Shown piece by piece: positions 19,263 through 28,649 of a stretch of 64,000 nucleotides of DNA. This stretch comes from DATLMR01 sp964615905 (lineage in GTDB: Bacteria > Acidobacteriota > Blastocatellia > UBA7656), in NCBI GenBank assembly GCA_964615905.1, contig CAZTUB010000020.1, positions 31,071-95,070 on the forward strand, given 5' to 3'. How positions within the stretch are numbered: the first letter of the stretch is position 1; every line of letters starts with the position of its first letter. The notes under the pieces were generated by a model, which was not told the DNA's origin, searched no databases, and was given only the letters and a program-made list of their open reading frames with translations. The translations under genes and the position numbers were made by a program.

Positions 19263-20846
19263 TCAGAAAGAGTACAAGAACGCCAAGCTGGCCCAGTTCA
19301 GCCTCTGATCGGCAAAAGGCTGCCTGAACCAGTCTGTCAGCACTCGTCGGTACTCTTGCGCGAAGGTGAAGTTGGGTGAGAATTTGTATTGCCAGTTGAC
19401 CATGTATGTCTGGTTGCGCTTGCGAATGCCCGCAACCAAATCCTCATCGCGATTGTCTTCGATCCCATAGCCAAAATTCGCGCTGAAGTTCTTCAACGAT
19501 CCTTGATAACCCGTGGGCGCTTCGCCATGCAGCTCAACCCAACCGCCGGTCGAATTAATGCCGCGCGCACGACCGCCAATCACTACCGCGCTCTGCGCGA
19601 TATTGCCCGAAAATATTCCCAGGGCTCGCCCGTGAAAGAGTTCACCTGTCACACGGAAGCCCGAAGATAACCACAGATTAGCATCTCCGCTCACGCCATA
19701 TGAATCAATCGAGCTGCGCTGCGTAGTCCCGACGGGGTTACCGATGACGCCAAGCAAACGTGAATAATGGCCGCTCACACCGGCCGATGAATCCTTCCCG
19801 TGGATGGGCGTAATGAAACCGATGCGCGTTTCAAATGCGGGCAAGGCGCTGCGCTCCCCAAGCCCGATTACCCTGGCTGCCGGGTTGCCAGCATTATCAC
19901 CGGCGTTGGGGTCAAGCACGGCCGTGGTAAGAATGAGTTTCGATTTCTCCCCTTCGCGATGCTCATAGCGAATCTGCGGAATCCGGTTCCATAAATTCCC
20001 GGAAGTCGAAAACCCAGGAATACCATAGGAGGCGAGCGTCGTGGGATTGAGCGGCGAAAAGACGGCCCAATCCTGCCCTGCTTCGAGCGAGTCATTTGCC
20101 CAGTCGATGCGCCCGTAAGCCAAACGCAAACGGAAAATGTCAAAGTTGACGCCGTTGGCAAATGCCGGTTTGCCTCCGAGCAGGTCAAACTCAAAAACCC
20201 CGGTCAGTTTTGCGTCTTCGAAAACCTTGCCCTCATAACGCAGGCCAAAACGGGTCTGGCGCGCGGTCATATTGAAGTTCTGGTGATCCTGGTCGGAGCT
20301 TGCATCTCGTTTCTGCGCAAACAGCGGAATGTCATTGGTGTTAGCTCCACGATCTACGTAGCTGGCATTGAACAAAATGCTGCCGTAAATTTTCACAGGA
20401 AATCTTGAGACTGTGGTCATTGTGCCTTCAGGCTGAGTCTGGGACTGCGCGGCACCGGTTTCCTTTGCAGTTATCTCGCCCGGTGGACGCGACGATTTCA
20501 CGACGGGCCGACTCTTAACGCGCACTTCCGCGTTAATGAAGCCAGGAGCGATTGGCTCGGATGGCATAGAAGCGACTCCGAGAGCCGAAATTGTCTGATC
20601 GAACTCTTGCTGGCTGATGATTCCTTTTGATAAAAGCAGCTTTGCCAACCGCAGTTCGGATTCGGCGGGCGACGATGCCTGGCTGATCATCGCCGCCTCT
20701 TGTTCGGTTATGATGCCCTTAGATTGTAAGAGCCGGACGAGTGGACCTGGCGCAATCTGGGGGGATTCCTTTTGCTGAGCTTGGGTCAGGCTTGCGAGCG
20801 CGAGCAGAACCATTAGAGCAATAGTCAAACGCAATAATGTTTTCAT
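19263..20846 (-). CDS. Outer-membrane porin (16-18 strand family, phosphate-selective/DcaP-like)
   Basis: 527 aa, RBS AGGAG before ATG 20846. Signal peptide MKTLLRLTIALMVLLALASLTQAQ. Two short SHOCT-like helices (LVRLLQSKGIITEQEAAMI; LAKLLLSKGIISQQEFDQTI) precede a Pro/Arg-rich linker. From about residue 150 there are alternating amphipathic beta strands (VKIYGSILFNASYVDRG, ARQTRFGLRYEGKV, FTFAQEYRRVLTDW) ending in YSF, the terminal Phe typical of outer-membrane barrels. It lies between formate dehydrogenase gamma and the MobB-like gene on the same strand, suggesting co-transcription and possibly uptake of small anions such as formate (inference). Confidence 0.85.
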   Translation of the reverse strand: MKTLLRLTIALMVLLALASLTQAQQKESPQIAPGPLVRLLQSKGIITEQEAAMISQASSPAESELRLAKLLLSKGIISQQEFDQTISALGVASMPSEPIAPGFINAEVRVKSRPVVKSSRPPGEITAKETGAAQSQTQPEGTMTTVSRFPVKIYGSILFNASYVDRGANTNDIPLFAQKRDASSDQDHQNFNMTARQTRFGLRYEGKVFEDAKLTGVFEFDLLGGKPAFANGVNFDIFRLRLAYGRIDWANDSLEAGQDWAVFSPLNPTTLASYGIPGFSTSGNLWNRIPQIRYEHREGEKSKLILTTAVLDPNAGDNAGNPAARVIGLGERSALPAFETRIGFITPIHGKDSSAGVSGHYSRLLGVIGNPVGTTQRSSIDSYGVSGDANLWLSSGFRVTGELFHGRALGIFSGNIAQSAVVIGGRARGINSTGGWVELHGEAPTGYQGSLKNFSANFGYGIEDNRDEDLVAGIRKRNQTYMVNWQYKFSPNFTFAQEYRRVLTDWFRQPFADQRLNWASLAFLYSF

Positions 20847-20955
20847 CGGTGGAATCTCCTTTCCCTAAGCGATTGGATAAAGCAGTAGCCTGCGAGGAAA
20901 ACATCGGGAGCAAACAGAATTCAATTTATGCTGCCCCGGTCATTTATTAAACCGG

Positions 20956-21777
20956 TCATTGCGCAGGTGGCTCTTTTGGTCCGCGCTCAAGTTGCTGTTC
21001 GTTAGAAACTGCTCCGAGGTCTCTTGCCTGTCTTGAACGCCGCAGGTTGGCCTGACGCTCAACCGCACGGTTGTAATCCTCGCGCGGGTCACGCCCGGTC
21101 ACTTCCGCGTACCAGGCTGGGTGATGAGTCCAGGCCCATTCTTCTCTAACCGTGCCCCGAGTCATCGCTTGAAAAGTTCCGGGTTGTGCTGCGGTCCCTT
21201 CATAAATGTGTATGATGAACCCTCCAAGCATCACCACCGCCGCTATGTCGTGCAGCACGTAGCTGATTGCGGTCAGTAGTCTCCCGAATACCTCTGGGAA
21301 CCACATTATCAATCCCGTGAGCAGGAAGACCACGCTGCTTGCGACGATGGCCCAGAAGTAGAGCTTCTGGCCTCCGTTAAAGAATCCGACGTATTCCGGT
21401 TCGACCTTATCGGTGTTTTTCACATAGGCTTTGAGGCGGCCAAGCCACTTACGATCCGAGCCAGTCCACCTCATCGGGGCAAGCCAATTTAGGAACTGAA
21501 ACACGAAGAAGATAGTGAACCCGAGCGAAAACCATGGATGCAGGAATCTGGTCATTGGCCCTCCGCCAAATAGCGGCGTGAGCCAGCCAAACAGCCAGGG
21601 TGAATATATCGCCATACCTGACAGAAGCGCGAGAATGAAGAAGATGGCTACTGACCAGTGGAGGAAGCGCGTGTACGCCGGATGGCGTAGCAACTCGCCT
21701 TCGCGTACGACCGTGCGCCCATACCGGTTGACCTCACCGCGCGCCTTTTCATCGAAGCGCTCAACCGATGTCGTCAT
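20956..21777 (-). CDS. fdnI: Formate dehydrogenase gamma subunit, cytochrome b556 type
   Basis: 273 aa from ATG 21777. The start overlaps the stop of the beta subunit in ATGA, so they are translationally coupled. Four membrane helices (RFLHWSVAIFFILALLSGMAIY; FLHPWFSLGFTIFFVFQF; WAIVASSVVFLLTGLIMWF; LHDIAAVVMLGGFIIHIYEGT) hold the haem-ligand histidines expected for FdnI/FdoI. HHPAWYAEVTG is the usual C-terminal motif. The subunit passes electrons from the beta-subunit Fe-S clusters to quinone at the membrane. The C-terminal tail is charged and lengthened relative to E. coli FdnI (about 217 aa). Confidence 0.93.
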   Translation of the reverse strand: MTTSVERFDEKARGEVNRYGRTVVREGELLRHPAYTRFLHWSVAIFFILALLSGMAIYSPWLFGWLTPLFGGGPMTRFLHPWFSLGFTIFFVFQFLNWLAPMRWTGSDRKWLGRLKAYVKNTDKVEPEYVGFFNGGQKLYFWAIVASSVVFLLTGLIMWFPEVFGRLLTAISYVLHDIAAVVMLGGFIIHIYEGTAAQPGTFQAMTRGTVREEWAWTHHPAWYAEVTGRDPREDYNRAVERQANLRRSRQARDLGAVSNEQQLERGPKEPPAQ

Positions 21778-22685
21778 AGCTCCTCCTCTCTCGTTCGATC
21801 TCTTGACGGCGATTCGGGCTGCGGCAACTTCGGCCCTAGAAAGATGTAGTGGAAAAAGACCGCCAGTATGCCCATCAAAGCCAGGAAGAGAGCGGTGGGT
21901 TTGACAATGTACTTCCATAAGGTATAGCTCACAGGTATTTGCGGATTCGCAGGCAAGCCGCCGTACAGTTCTGGTTTAGTGATGTCGTGCAGCACGTAGA
22001 GGACGTGCGTTCCGCCTACGGACTGCGGATCGTAGACGCCTGCATTGGGAAGCGGGAAAAGCGAATCCTCACGTAACTGCGCTGCGCGCGTATTGGCAAG
22101 CTCCAGCATCTCTTGCTTCGTGCCGAAGTGTAGACAACCTGTAGGGCAGGCTTTGATGCAGGCAGGCTCAAGCCCCGCGCCGACGCGATCCGAGCAGAGC
22201 GTGCACTTGTAGACTTTCTTGGTTATCTGGTTGAATTTCGGAATCTCGAACGGGCACCCCGAAAAGCAATACTGACAACCGATACAGTGCTCTTGCTGGA
22301 AATCGACGATGCCGTTCGTGTACTGAACAATCGCCCCGTCAGCCGGGCACGCGTACAAGCATCCGGGGTCTGCGCAATGCATGCACTGGTCTTTGCGCAT
22401 CAGCCACATTAGGCTTCCGTCATCACGCTGGTGCTCGCTGAATTTGATTAGGTTGTAGTAGTTCCACTCCGTCTCAGCCATGGTCTGGTAAGTGTTATCA
22501 AAAACCGTTTCGCGGAACGGGTGATCGTTCCATTCGACGCAGGCCACCTCGCAGGCTTTACAGCCGATGCAGGTCGTGACATCGACAAGCTTGGCTACTT
22601 CAAGCTCACGTTTAGCGCCGCGACCTGGCACAGGCCCGGGGTGGCCTGAGATTGCTTTGATTTCAAGTGTTCTCTCGATGTCCAT
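21774..22685 (-). CDS. fdnH: Formate dehydrogenase beta subunit, four [4Fe-4S] ferredoxin-like
   Basis: 303 aa. Cys motifs for four [4Fe-4S] clusters are present: CIGCKACEVACVEW, CMHCADPGCLYACPADG, CIGCQYCFSGCPFEIP, and CTLCSDR...CIKACPTGCLHFG. A single C-terminal TM helix (PTALFLALMGILAVFFHYIFLG) anchors it. In E. coli this subunit wires the periplasmic alpha subunit to the cytochrome. Start MDIERTLEIKAISGHPG at 22685 is 9 nt after the alpha stop, so the genes form one operon. The ORF overlaps the gamma start by 4 nt. Confidence 0.95.
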   Translation of the reverse strand: MDIERTLEIKAISGHPGPVPGRGAKRELEVAKLVDVTTCIGCKACEVACVEWNDHPFRETVFDNTYQTMAETEWNYYNLIKFSEHQRDDGSLMWLMRKDQCMHCADPGCLYACPADGAIVQYTNGIVDFQQEHCIGCQYCFSGCPFEIPKFNQITKKVYKCTLCSDRVGAGLEPACIKACPTGCLHFGTKQEMLELANTRAAQLREDSLFPLPNAGVYDPQSVGGTHVLYVLHDITKPELYGGLPANPQIPVSYTLWKYIVKPTALFLALMGILAVFFHYIFLGPKLPQPESPSRDRTREEEL

Positions 22686-22693
22686 AATTGCCC

Positions 22694-25600
22694 CTAAGCC
22701 TTCTCAATCTTCACGAGGAAGCCTTTGTACTCAGGCGTGTAAGCGTTCGGGTCCATCACAGCCGGAGAGAGAAGGTTCGTAGGATTGAGCGCCGTCTTAC
22801 CCTCATCTTCAGCGATGCCGCGATAGCCCCAGTGGATAGGGATGCCGATTTGATAAGTCTTCTTTCCGTCAATCATCATGGGCTTTATTCGCCGGGTGAC
22901 CATCGCTTTTGCGACGTAGCTGTTACGCGCGCTGGACACTCGAATTTTTTCGCCGCCGCGAATTCCCATCTCGTCCGCAAGCTCAGCAGGTATCTCGACG
23001 AACGGCTCCGGGACGAGCTGCACGATCATCGGGTTGTTCTTGGTCCAATAATGGTAGTGCTCGGTTAGCCGATAGGTCGTGCAGACGACGTTGAAGCCCT
23101 GGTCGGGCGTGCCGTACTTGTCGAACTCCGTATTAAATTTCTTTACGACTGGATTGTTCGACTGATCTGGGTGCAGCGGGTTTGCCACGGGGCTTTCAAT
23201 CGGCTCATAGTGCTCTGGGAACGGGCCTTCGGCAAACGCGGCGAGCGGAGCAAATATGCGCCCCACACCTTCGGGGTTCATGATGAATGGGCCCAGGTGA
23301 TCTTCGGGCGGCGAGTCTACCTTGAAGTCTGGAACATCATTACCCATCCATCGCCCGGCCGCTTCGTTCCACCAGACCTGCCTGCGCTCCGGGTCCCACG
23401 GCTTGCCTGACGGATCGCACGATGCGCGGTTATACAGCACGCGGCGATTCGCGGGCCAGGACCAGGCCCAGTTTGGATAGATGCCTAACCCAGACGGGTC
23501 ATCTGTTCCGCGACGCTGCATCTGCGCCCCGGCTTCTGTCCACGACCCGCTGTATATCCAGTTGCCGCACATCGTGGTTCCGTCATCGCGCAACCAAGCG
23601 AAGCCAGGCAGTTGCTGACCCGCCTTGATCGTCACCCCCGGCTGTTTCTCGTCGGTGAGATCGGCGAGCGCGCGGCCATTGATCTCTTTCGCCACTTCAG
23701 CGAGCGGCGGGTTCAACGGGTTTGAATAAGGCCAGGTCGCCGCTAGAATCGCATCAGGGAACTTGCCGCCCTCTTTTTGATAAAGCTCGCGCACTTTCAA
23801 AAAGATTCGCGCGAGTATCTCCTGATCCATCTTGGCCTGGCCCGATGTCGGCACCGCGATGTACTTCCACTGTAACCAGCGAGCCGAGTTGACGAACGTG
23901 CCGTCCTTTTCAGCGAAGCCCGCGCCCGGCAGACGGTACACTGCCGTCTTGATACTCTTCATCTCTTCGGGCGTGATGCCGGGCGAGCGCCAGAACTCGC
24001 TCGTCTCTTCAGGGTAGAGGTCACACACGACTAGCCAGTCTGCCTTCTTCAACGCTTCGATGTTCTTCTGCGAGTTCGGGCCTATCATCACGCCGTTCAT
24101 GCCGAACGCGATGTGACCTTTGACTTCACCGTTGTACATACGGTCCCACATCTCCACCCACGAATAACGCCGATCAATCTTGGGCAGATAATGGAAAGCG
24201 AAGTCGTTCTCTTTCTTCGCGGCATCGCCAAACATCGCCTTGAGCCACGACACCATAAACTTCGGTGTGTTCGACCAGTAGTTGTACGAATCCCATTCCG
24301 AAGGCTTGGAGGAAGTAGGCGTGGTGCGCTTGAGATATGTCGCAAGGTCGGTATCGGTCGGGTTCGGCATCTTCAAATAGCCTGGGAAGATGTCGAACAC
24401 GCCGCCCATGTCGGTTGCGCCCTGAATGTTCGAGTGACCACGCAGCGCATTCACGCCGCCGCCTGCGCGGCCCACGTTTCCGAGCAGCAGTTGGAGTATC
24501 GCCGCCGTGCGAATGATCTGCGTGCCGAAGGTGTGCTGAGTCCACCCTACGGCGTAGATGATCGTCCCGGCCTTTTTCATATCGCCATCCTTGCGGATGG
24601 AGGTAAAGAGGTCTGCGGCCTTGAGAAACTGGTCACGCGGTATGCCCGTGATGCGCTCGACCATCTCAGGCGTATAGCGCGAGTAGTGCTGCTTGAGCAG
24701 TTGAAAAACGCTTCGCGGGTGTTGAAGAGACAGATCATAAGCGACATTTGAAGGGAGCATAGGCGGGGGATTCGGCCCTCCCTGACCTGAAGCGCCCGGT
24801 CCGCCTGCTGCTTGATGCCCGCCGCCTAGTGGGCCTTGCCCGCCGCCTGTCATCTCTTTTGACGCTCCGGCAGCCGCGCGCGCACCTCCTTGCGAAGTCC
24901 CTTTCTTCTGCTCGAAATTCGATGCAACTTGCTGCCCGGCTTGATGCTGTTCGCCGGTTGCTGTCGCGGAACCGACTCCGGCAGGCAATCCTGCGCCGCC
25001 GGGCGTCATATTCCCGCCTTCCTGATAATTCCAGGTTGATTTGTCGTAAATCTGCGTGTTCGCGTCAAAGCCGGAATATAAGCCGTCTTCAGGCAGCTTG
25101 AATCCTTCTTTAACTATGAAGGCGGCGTTGGTGAAGTTCTTGATGTAATCCCACGCGATGCGGTTGTTCTGGATGGCATAGTTTATAAAGCCGCCCAGGA
25201 AGGCTATGTCAGCGCCCGCGCGAATCTGCAAGAACATATCGGCGACCGCCGCCGTGCGGGTGAAGCGCGGGTCAACAACGATCATCTTGGCGTTGCGCGT
25301 CTTCTTTGCTTCGATGGGCCACTTGAAACCGCAAGGGTGATTTTCGGCAGGGTTCCCGCCCATGATCAACATCATGTCTGTGTTCTTGATGTCGATCCAT
25401 CCGTTGGTCATCGCCCCGCGTCCGAATGTTGGTCCCAAACTTGAGACCGTGGGGCCGTGTCAAACACGGGCCTGCGTTTCAAAGTAGACTACCCCCAGGC
25501 TGCGCATCGCTTTGACGGCGAGATAATTGAGTTCATTCGTATCGGTGCAGCCGCCCGCCCAGGCTATCCCCTCGCAGCGATTCACGGTGTACCCTTGAGC

Positions 25601-26041
25601 ATCTTTCTCAATCAATGTTTCGTCCCGCGTCTTCTTAATTAGCCGCGCGATCTCGTTGACGGCATTGTCCCAGGAGATGTCTTCCCAGTGATCCGAGCCT
25701 GGACGCCGCACCTGTGGCTTAACCAGACGGCGCTCGTTGAAAATTTCCTGTTCGAGCGACGCTCCCTTTGGACAGAGCGTTCCGCGATTGATCGGGTGGT
25801 CTGGATCGCCTTCGACGTGTACGACCTGCGGCGTTGAATTTTTGCCTTTGTCGCTCAGCGTGTGAATGATGACGCCACAACTAACCGAGCAGTATGGGCA
25901 GGTCGAGCGCGTCTCGGACGTGCGCGAAATCTTTAGCGCCTGAGTTTGGGCGTAGACCGGCGCGAGATTGAAACCGAAGGCTGACATCCCAACGCCCCCG
26001 ACAAGGCTGGCTTTGATGAAAGTTCTCCTTGAGACTCCCAT
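22694..26041 (-). CDS. fdnG: Selenocysteine formate dehydrogenase alpha subunit, Tat-exported molybdopterin (bis-MGD) enzyme
   Basis: 1115 aa if the in-frame UGA at 25462-25460 is read as selenocysteine (residue 194). The context ARV-U-HGPTVSSLGPTFGRGAMTN matches the active-site Sec of E. coli FdnG (U196), and the frame continues unchanged. A Tat signal (MGVSRRTFIKASLVGGVGMSAFGF) implies periplasmic location. The [4Fe-4S] motif CPYCSVSCGVIIH lies near residues 49-61, and molybdopterin-oxidoreductase and dinucleotide-binding domains follow. A Gly/Ala/Gln-rich insert of about 85-90 residues (about 24757-25020) makes it longer than the E. coli enzyme (1015 aa). It oxidises formate to CO2. Automatic annotation would split it into two genes. 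Confidence 0.95.
25431..25459 (-). promoter_or_regulatory. Candidate bacterial SECIS hairpin
   Basis: Immediately 3' of the UGA the transcript can form GGUCUC / GGGACC (one G-U pair) around a six-base loop AAGUUU, starting 11 nt after the codon. Bacterial SECIS elements for SelB sit at this spacing, and E. coli fdnG has a similar loop. Folding was done by eye only. Confidence 0.7.
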
Positions 26042-26413
26042 AACCCCCTCCGTTAATTGAATGCTTCATGAAAGTTGAATTGAACGACTGCGAGAGCGTG
26101 TCTACATTTGACCGCTTACGGGCGGGCAGACAATACAACTCATATCTAGGCAGTAGGCCCGGCAGGTAGAGATTTGAAACTAGGGCTGTGTGGCACACAG
26201 CTTTGTTCTCCGCTATTGATAAGCGTACAAAGTTCCCAAAAATCTAGCTTGTAACAAGCTATACACCCCGTGACTTTCGGTGTCAATGATCGCTATCAAC
26301 ACTCTTTGGGGAATCGGCATTACTAGAAAGTTGCTCGCGCCTAGGGCGAACGAAGCTAGAAGCATGATAATCAGAGTCGGCTTGCTTTGCCGCCTCAAGG
26401 TTCTCTCCTCGAT
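26042..26413. other. Intergenic region upstream of the formate dehydrogenase operon
   Basis: 372 bp between the alpha-subunit start and the 3' end of the DUF2231 gene, both minus strand. It should contain the fdn operon promoter. No FNR-like palindrome or sigma-54 element was recognised by eye. No gene seen. Confidence 0.4.
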
Positions 26414-26905
26414 CTACGCAGAACGTCTGGGTGTCTTGTCTCCTGTTGTCGCGCTTTGCCCCGACTCAACGGCCACGTGATGCACATATACCATCTCGCC
26501 GCCGAGGTAACCTGAGATTGAAATCAAAATGACTCCCAGCACCGAAAGCATTACAGGAACGGTGAAGCTCCCGTTTACCATCTGCGAGCCGTTGTTGGTC
26601 CGTAGATAAAAACTGGCGGCAAAAACTAGCAGGGCGAGAACATTCAGACGTGCATGCCAGGCTGCGATTCTTGATACTTTTGGGTCTTTGATCGAAAAGT
26701 AATCTATGATGCCCGGCACAGCTGCCAGGACCGCCCCGATGATACCTGCCGCCAACGTGTAGAATGCAATCCAATCTCTCCAGATCAAGTTGCCGCGCCA
26801 CAAGTAGATCAGGTCCGCGACTAGAGAAAAGGACCACAGAGCAAACGGGAATGGTATTAGCATCGGGTGGATTGGATGACTTCCAATGCTTGCAGGCGTT
26901 CTCAT
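26414..26905 (-). CDS. DUF2231 family membrane protein
   Basis: 163 aa from ATG 26905, chosen because AAGGAG precedes it; an upstream extension of 73 codons lacks support. The motif GSHPIHPMLIPFPFALWSFSLVADLIYL (residues 6-33) is the DUF2231 hallmark. Four TM helices follow (IAFYTLAAGIIGAVLAAVPGI; WHARLNVLALLVFAASF; VPVMLSVLGVILISISGYLGGEMVY). Paired His residues in helices 1 and 3 plus the GGEMVYVHHVAVE ending suggest a haem-like or metal-binding membrane protein. Function unproven. It is transcribed divergently from the winged-helix gene at 27211. Confidence 0.85.
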   Translation of the reverse strand: MRTPASIGSHPIHPMLIPFPFALWSFSLVADLIYLWRGNLIWRDWIAFYTLAAGIIGAVLAAVPGIIDYFSIKDPKVSRIAAWHARLNVLALLVFAASFYLRTNNGSQMVNGSFTVPVMLSVLGVILISISGYLGGEMVYVHHVAVESGQSATTGDKTPRRSA

Positions 26906-27151
26906 AATTGTCTCCTTATTACCCCAACATGTTGTTATACACAGGACAAGGAAAGAATTATCAGTATTAAAGCCCCCGCCGCTTACTAAGTAAATCAACT
27001 TGATTGGGGTCGTGTCTGCCCCTTGTTGCGCCGAGACATTAGCAAGCAGATCGTTTAATATTCGCCGTGTCGATATCTGCGTTTTCTTGACGCAGTTAGT
27101 ATTTGCGCCCACACGGCTTGGCATCCTAGTTGCAGTTTATGAGTGCGGTTG

Positions 27152-27190
27152 CCTATTAGCCGTTACCCTATTAGTAGGATGGCTAATAGG
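27152..27190. promoter_or_regulatory. Inverted-repeat operator candidate
   Basis: Perfect 10-bp arms CCTATTAGCC (27152-27161) and GGCTAATAGG (27181-27190) flank a 19-bp spacer that itself contains CCTATTAGTAGG. The element ends 10 bp before the AAGGAGG ribosome-binding site of the winged-helix regulator. This is a natural position for autoregulation; it may also control the divergent DUF2231 gene. Confidence 0.65.
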
Positions 27191-27210
27191 TATTTGTCAA
27201 GGAGGTTTGG

Positions 27211-27819
27211 ATGAGTAACGCCCATAGTAAGACAGAATTGCGTTTCCCCTGTGAGTGCGTATCGAAAACCAGCGGCTACAGTGATCCCTGGGCCGGGATA
27301 TCTCAGAACAAACTACTTCCTAACGGCACAAAGGAACAGATTCTGAATCTAGTAGCCAGCAAGCCGAAGACGGTTGCGCAGCTTGCCAAAGAACTGAGCC
27401 TCGCCCAGCCGACGGTCTTGCGCCACATCAACGAAATGATAAAGAGTGAGCTTCTGCGTGAATCCGAGGAATGGGAGAGGAAATACCCTGCGGAGCGTTA
27501 TTACGAGCCGAACTTCCCGATCATCAAAGTTGATGAACGCGCCGAATTTGAATCACTCTGTGACGAAATGGCGGTAGCGTTAGCTGATCTATTTGAAAAG
27601 AGGCATAAGAAGCTGGAAGCAGCTTTCAACAAGACTGTCTTGCCGGAACGGGGTTGGGCGTTCTCAGATATCGCGCAATACCTCTTCGCGCGCGTGCAAC
27701 GTGGCGCACGAGCAACGCTAGAGCAGCGTGAAATACTCCCACCACCCCAGGAACATTCAAACGGCGTTGAGTGGATTTTCTGGGCAGAGGAAGCTGACTC
27801 AAATAATTCCGGTGGCTGA
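27211..27819 (+). CDS. ArsR-like winged helix-turn-helix regulator
   Basis: 202 aa, strong RBS (AAGGAGG). The N-terminal 40 residues contain two Cys (FPCECVSKT). A winged HTH follows: GTKEQILNLVASKPKTVAQLAKELSLAQPTVLRHINEMIKSELLRESEEWERKYPAERYYEPNFPII (about 43-108). The C-terminal half is helical (ALADLFEKRHKKLEAAFNKTV). It faces fdhE convergently with an 18-nt gap and lies next to the formate block, so control of that block is plausible but inferred. The effector is unknown; the N-terminal cysteines could sense redox or metal. Confidence 0.8.
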   Translation: MSNAHSKTELRFPCECVSKTSGYSDPWAGISQNKLLPNGTKEQILNLVASKPKTVAQLAKELSLAQPTVLRHINEMIKSELLRESEEWERKYPAERYYEPNFPIIKVDERAEFESLCDEMAVALADLFEKRHKKLEAAFNKTVLPERGWAFSDIAQYLFARVQRGARATLEQREILPPPQEHSNGVEWIFWAEEADSNNSGG

Positions 27820-27836
27820 TCGGATTGAGTGCTCGA

Positions 27837-28625
27837 TCACAGCCCGACCAGGTTTAGCTCTATCTTTGTATAGCCACGCTCACGCGCCCAAAGGTCAAGC
27901 GGAGCGGCAGCTACCTCATCTATAAGCGGCACTGCGAATCCGAGCTTGGTCAAGTCAATCCCTTTAATGTAGTGCTTGCAACTGTCGCAGGCTTCGACAC
28001 GGACGTGCTCGTACTGAGGGGTATGAAAATAGCCAACTTTTGCCGGGCGCTCTTCTCCACAATTAGCGCAAGACACCCGCCTGAAAAGCCACACTGTCAG
28101 ACAGGTTGAGCAGAGCAGATTACGGCCCCCAACTTCTGTAGAAGGTTCTTGAATTTTGAGCAACGAGAGTTGGGGCTTGCCCGCGCAGAAAGGACAACGA
28201 TTCTCGCCGGTTTCTAATCCTCTATCAAGGGGCTTCGCGCTAATCTCGGTGAGCCATCGGGCGTATGGCTGCAAGAATGCTTTGGCGAAGAATTGGACAT
28301 CCGTAGGCGCGCGCCAATACTCAAGGAGCAACTCGTTTATTTCAGATTCAGGTGCTTGAATAAGCCTGTGCGCTTCGTCGGCGAGCGGCCGAGGCCCGTT
28401 TACCTCAACCGTATCGAGCAGTCGGCGCATCAACGGTTGCACTACTGCCAGGTCCTGCTCAAGCGCCCCTGACGGGAGCCACCCTTTGCGACTGCGAAGG
28501 TATTCATATATCTGCTTCTGAGCGCCCAACAGCTTCCCATAGAATGTGAGCAACTCCTTAGCTTCGCTTCGTTTCGACGCAAGCTCTTCGGCTCGTTGTA
28601 TGTGTGTGTCCCAGGAGTCTTTCAT
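27837..28625 (-). CDS. fdhE: FdhE formate dehydrogenase accessory protein
   Basis: 262 aa. Four CxxC pairs in the C-terminal half are diagnostic: CPFCAGKP, LLCSTCLTVW, RVSCANCGEE and EACDSCKHYIKGID, followed by the conserved LTKLGFAVPLIDEVAAAPLDLWARERGY. FdhE is a cytosolic rubredoxin-like protein that binds the formate dehydrogenase catalytic subunit before Tat export and supports its activation. It lies near the selenoprotein operon but separated from it by the DUF2231 and regulator genes. It follows the membrane-protein gene at 28650-29063 with 24 nt between them. Confidence 0.93.
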   Translation of the reverse strand: MKDSWDTHIQRAEELASKRSEAKELLTFYGKLLGAQKQIYEYLRSRKGWLPSGALEQDLAVVQPLMRRLLDTVEVNGPRPLADEAHRLIQAPESEINELLLEYWRAPTDVQFFAKAFLQPYARWLTEISAKPLDRGLETGENRCPFCAGKPQLSLLKIQEPSTEVGGRNLLCSTCLTVWLFRRVSCANCGEERPAKVGYFHTPQYEHVRVEACDSCKHYIKGIDLTKLGFAVPLIDEVAAAPLDLWARERGYTKIELNLVGL

Positions 28626-28649
28626 AGCAAATTGAAAGCAAGAAACTGA

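Noticed and set aside
24113..24751. 212-codon plus-strand frame in formate dehydrogenase alpha
   Set aside because: Antisense to a well supported enzyme; no domain or RBS.
25431..25480. Apparent nonsense mutation or frameshift splitting formate dehydrogenase alpha
   Set aside because: The UGA sits at the known Sec position, the frame is unbroken, and a SECIS-like hairpin follows.
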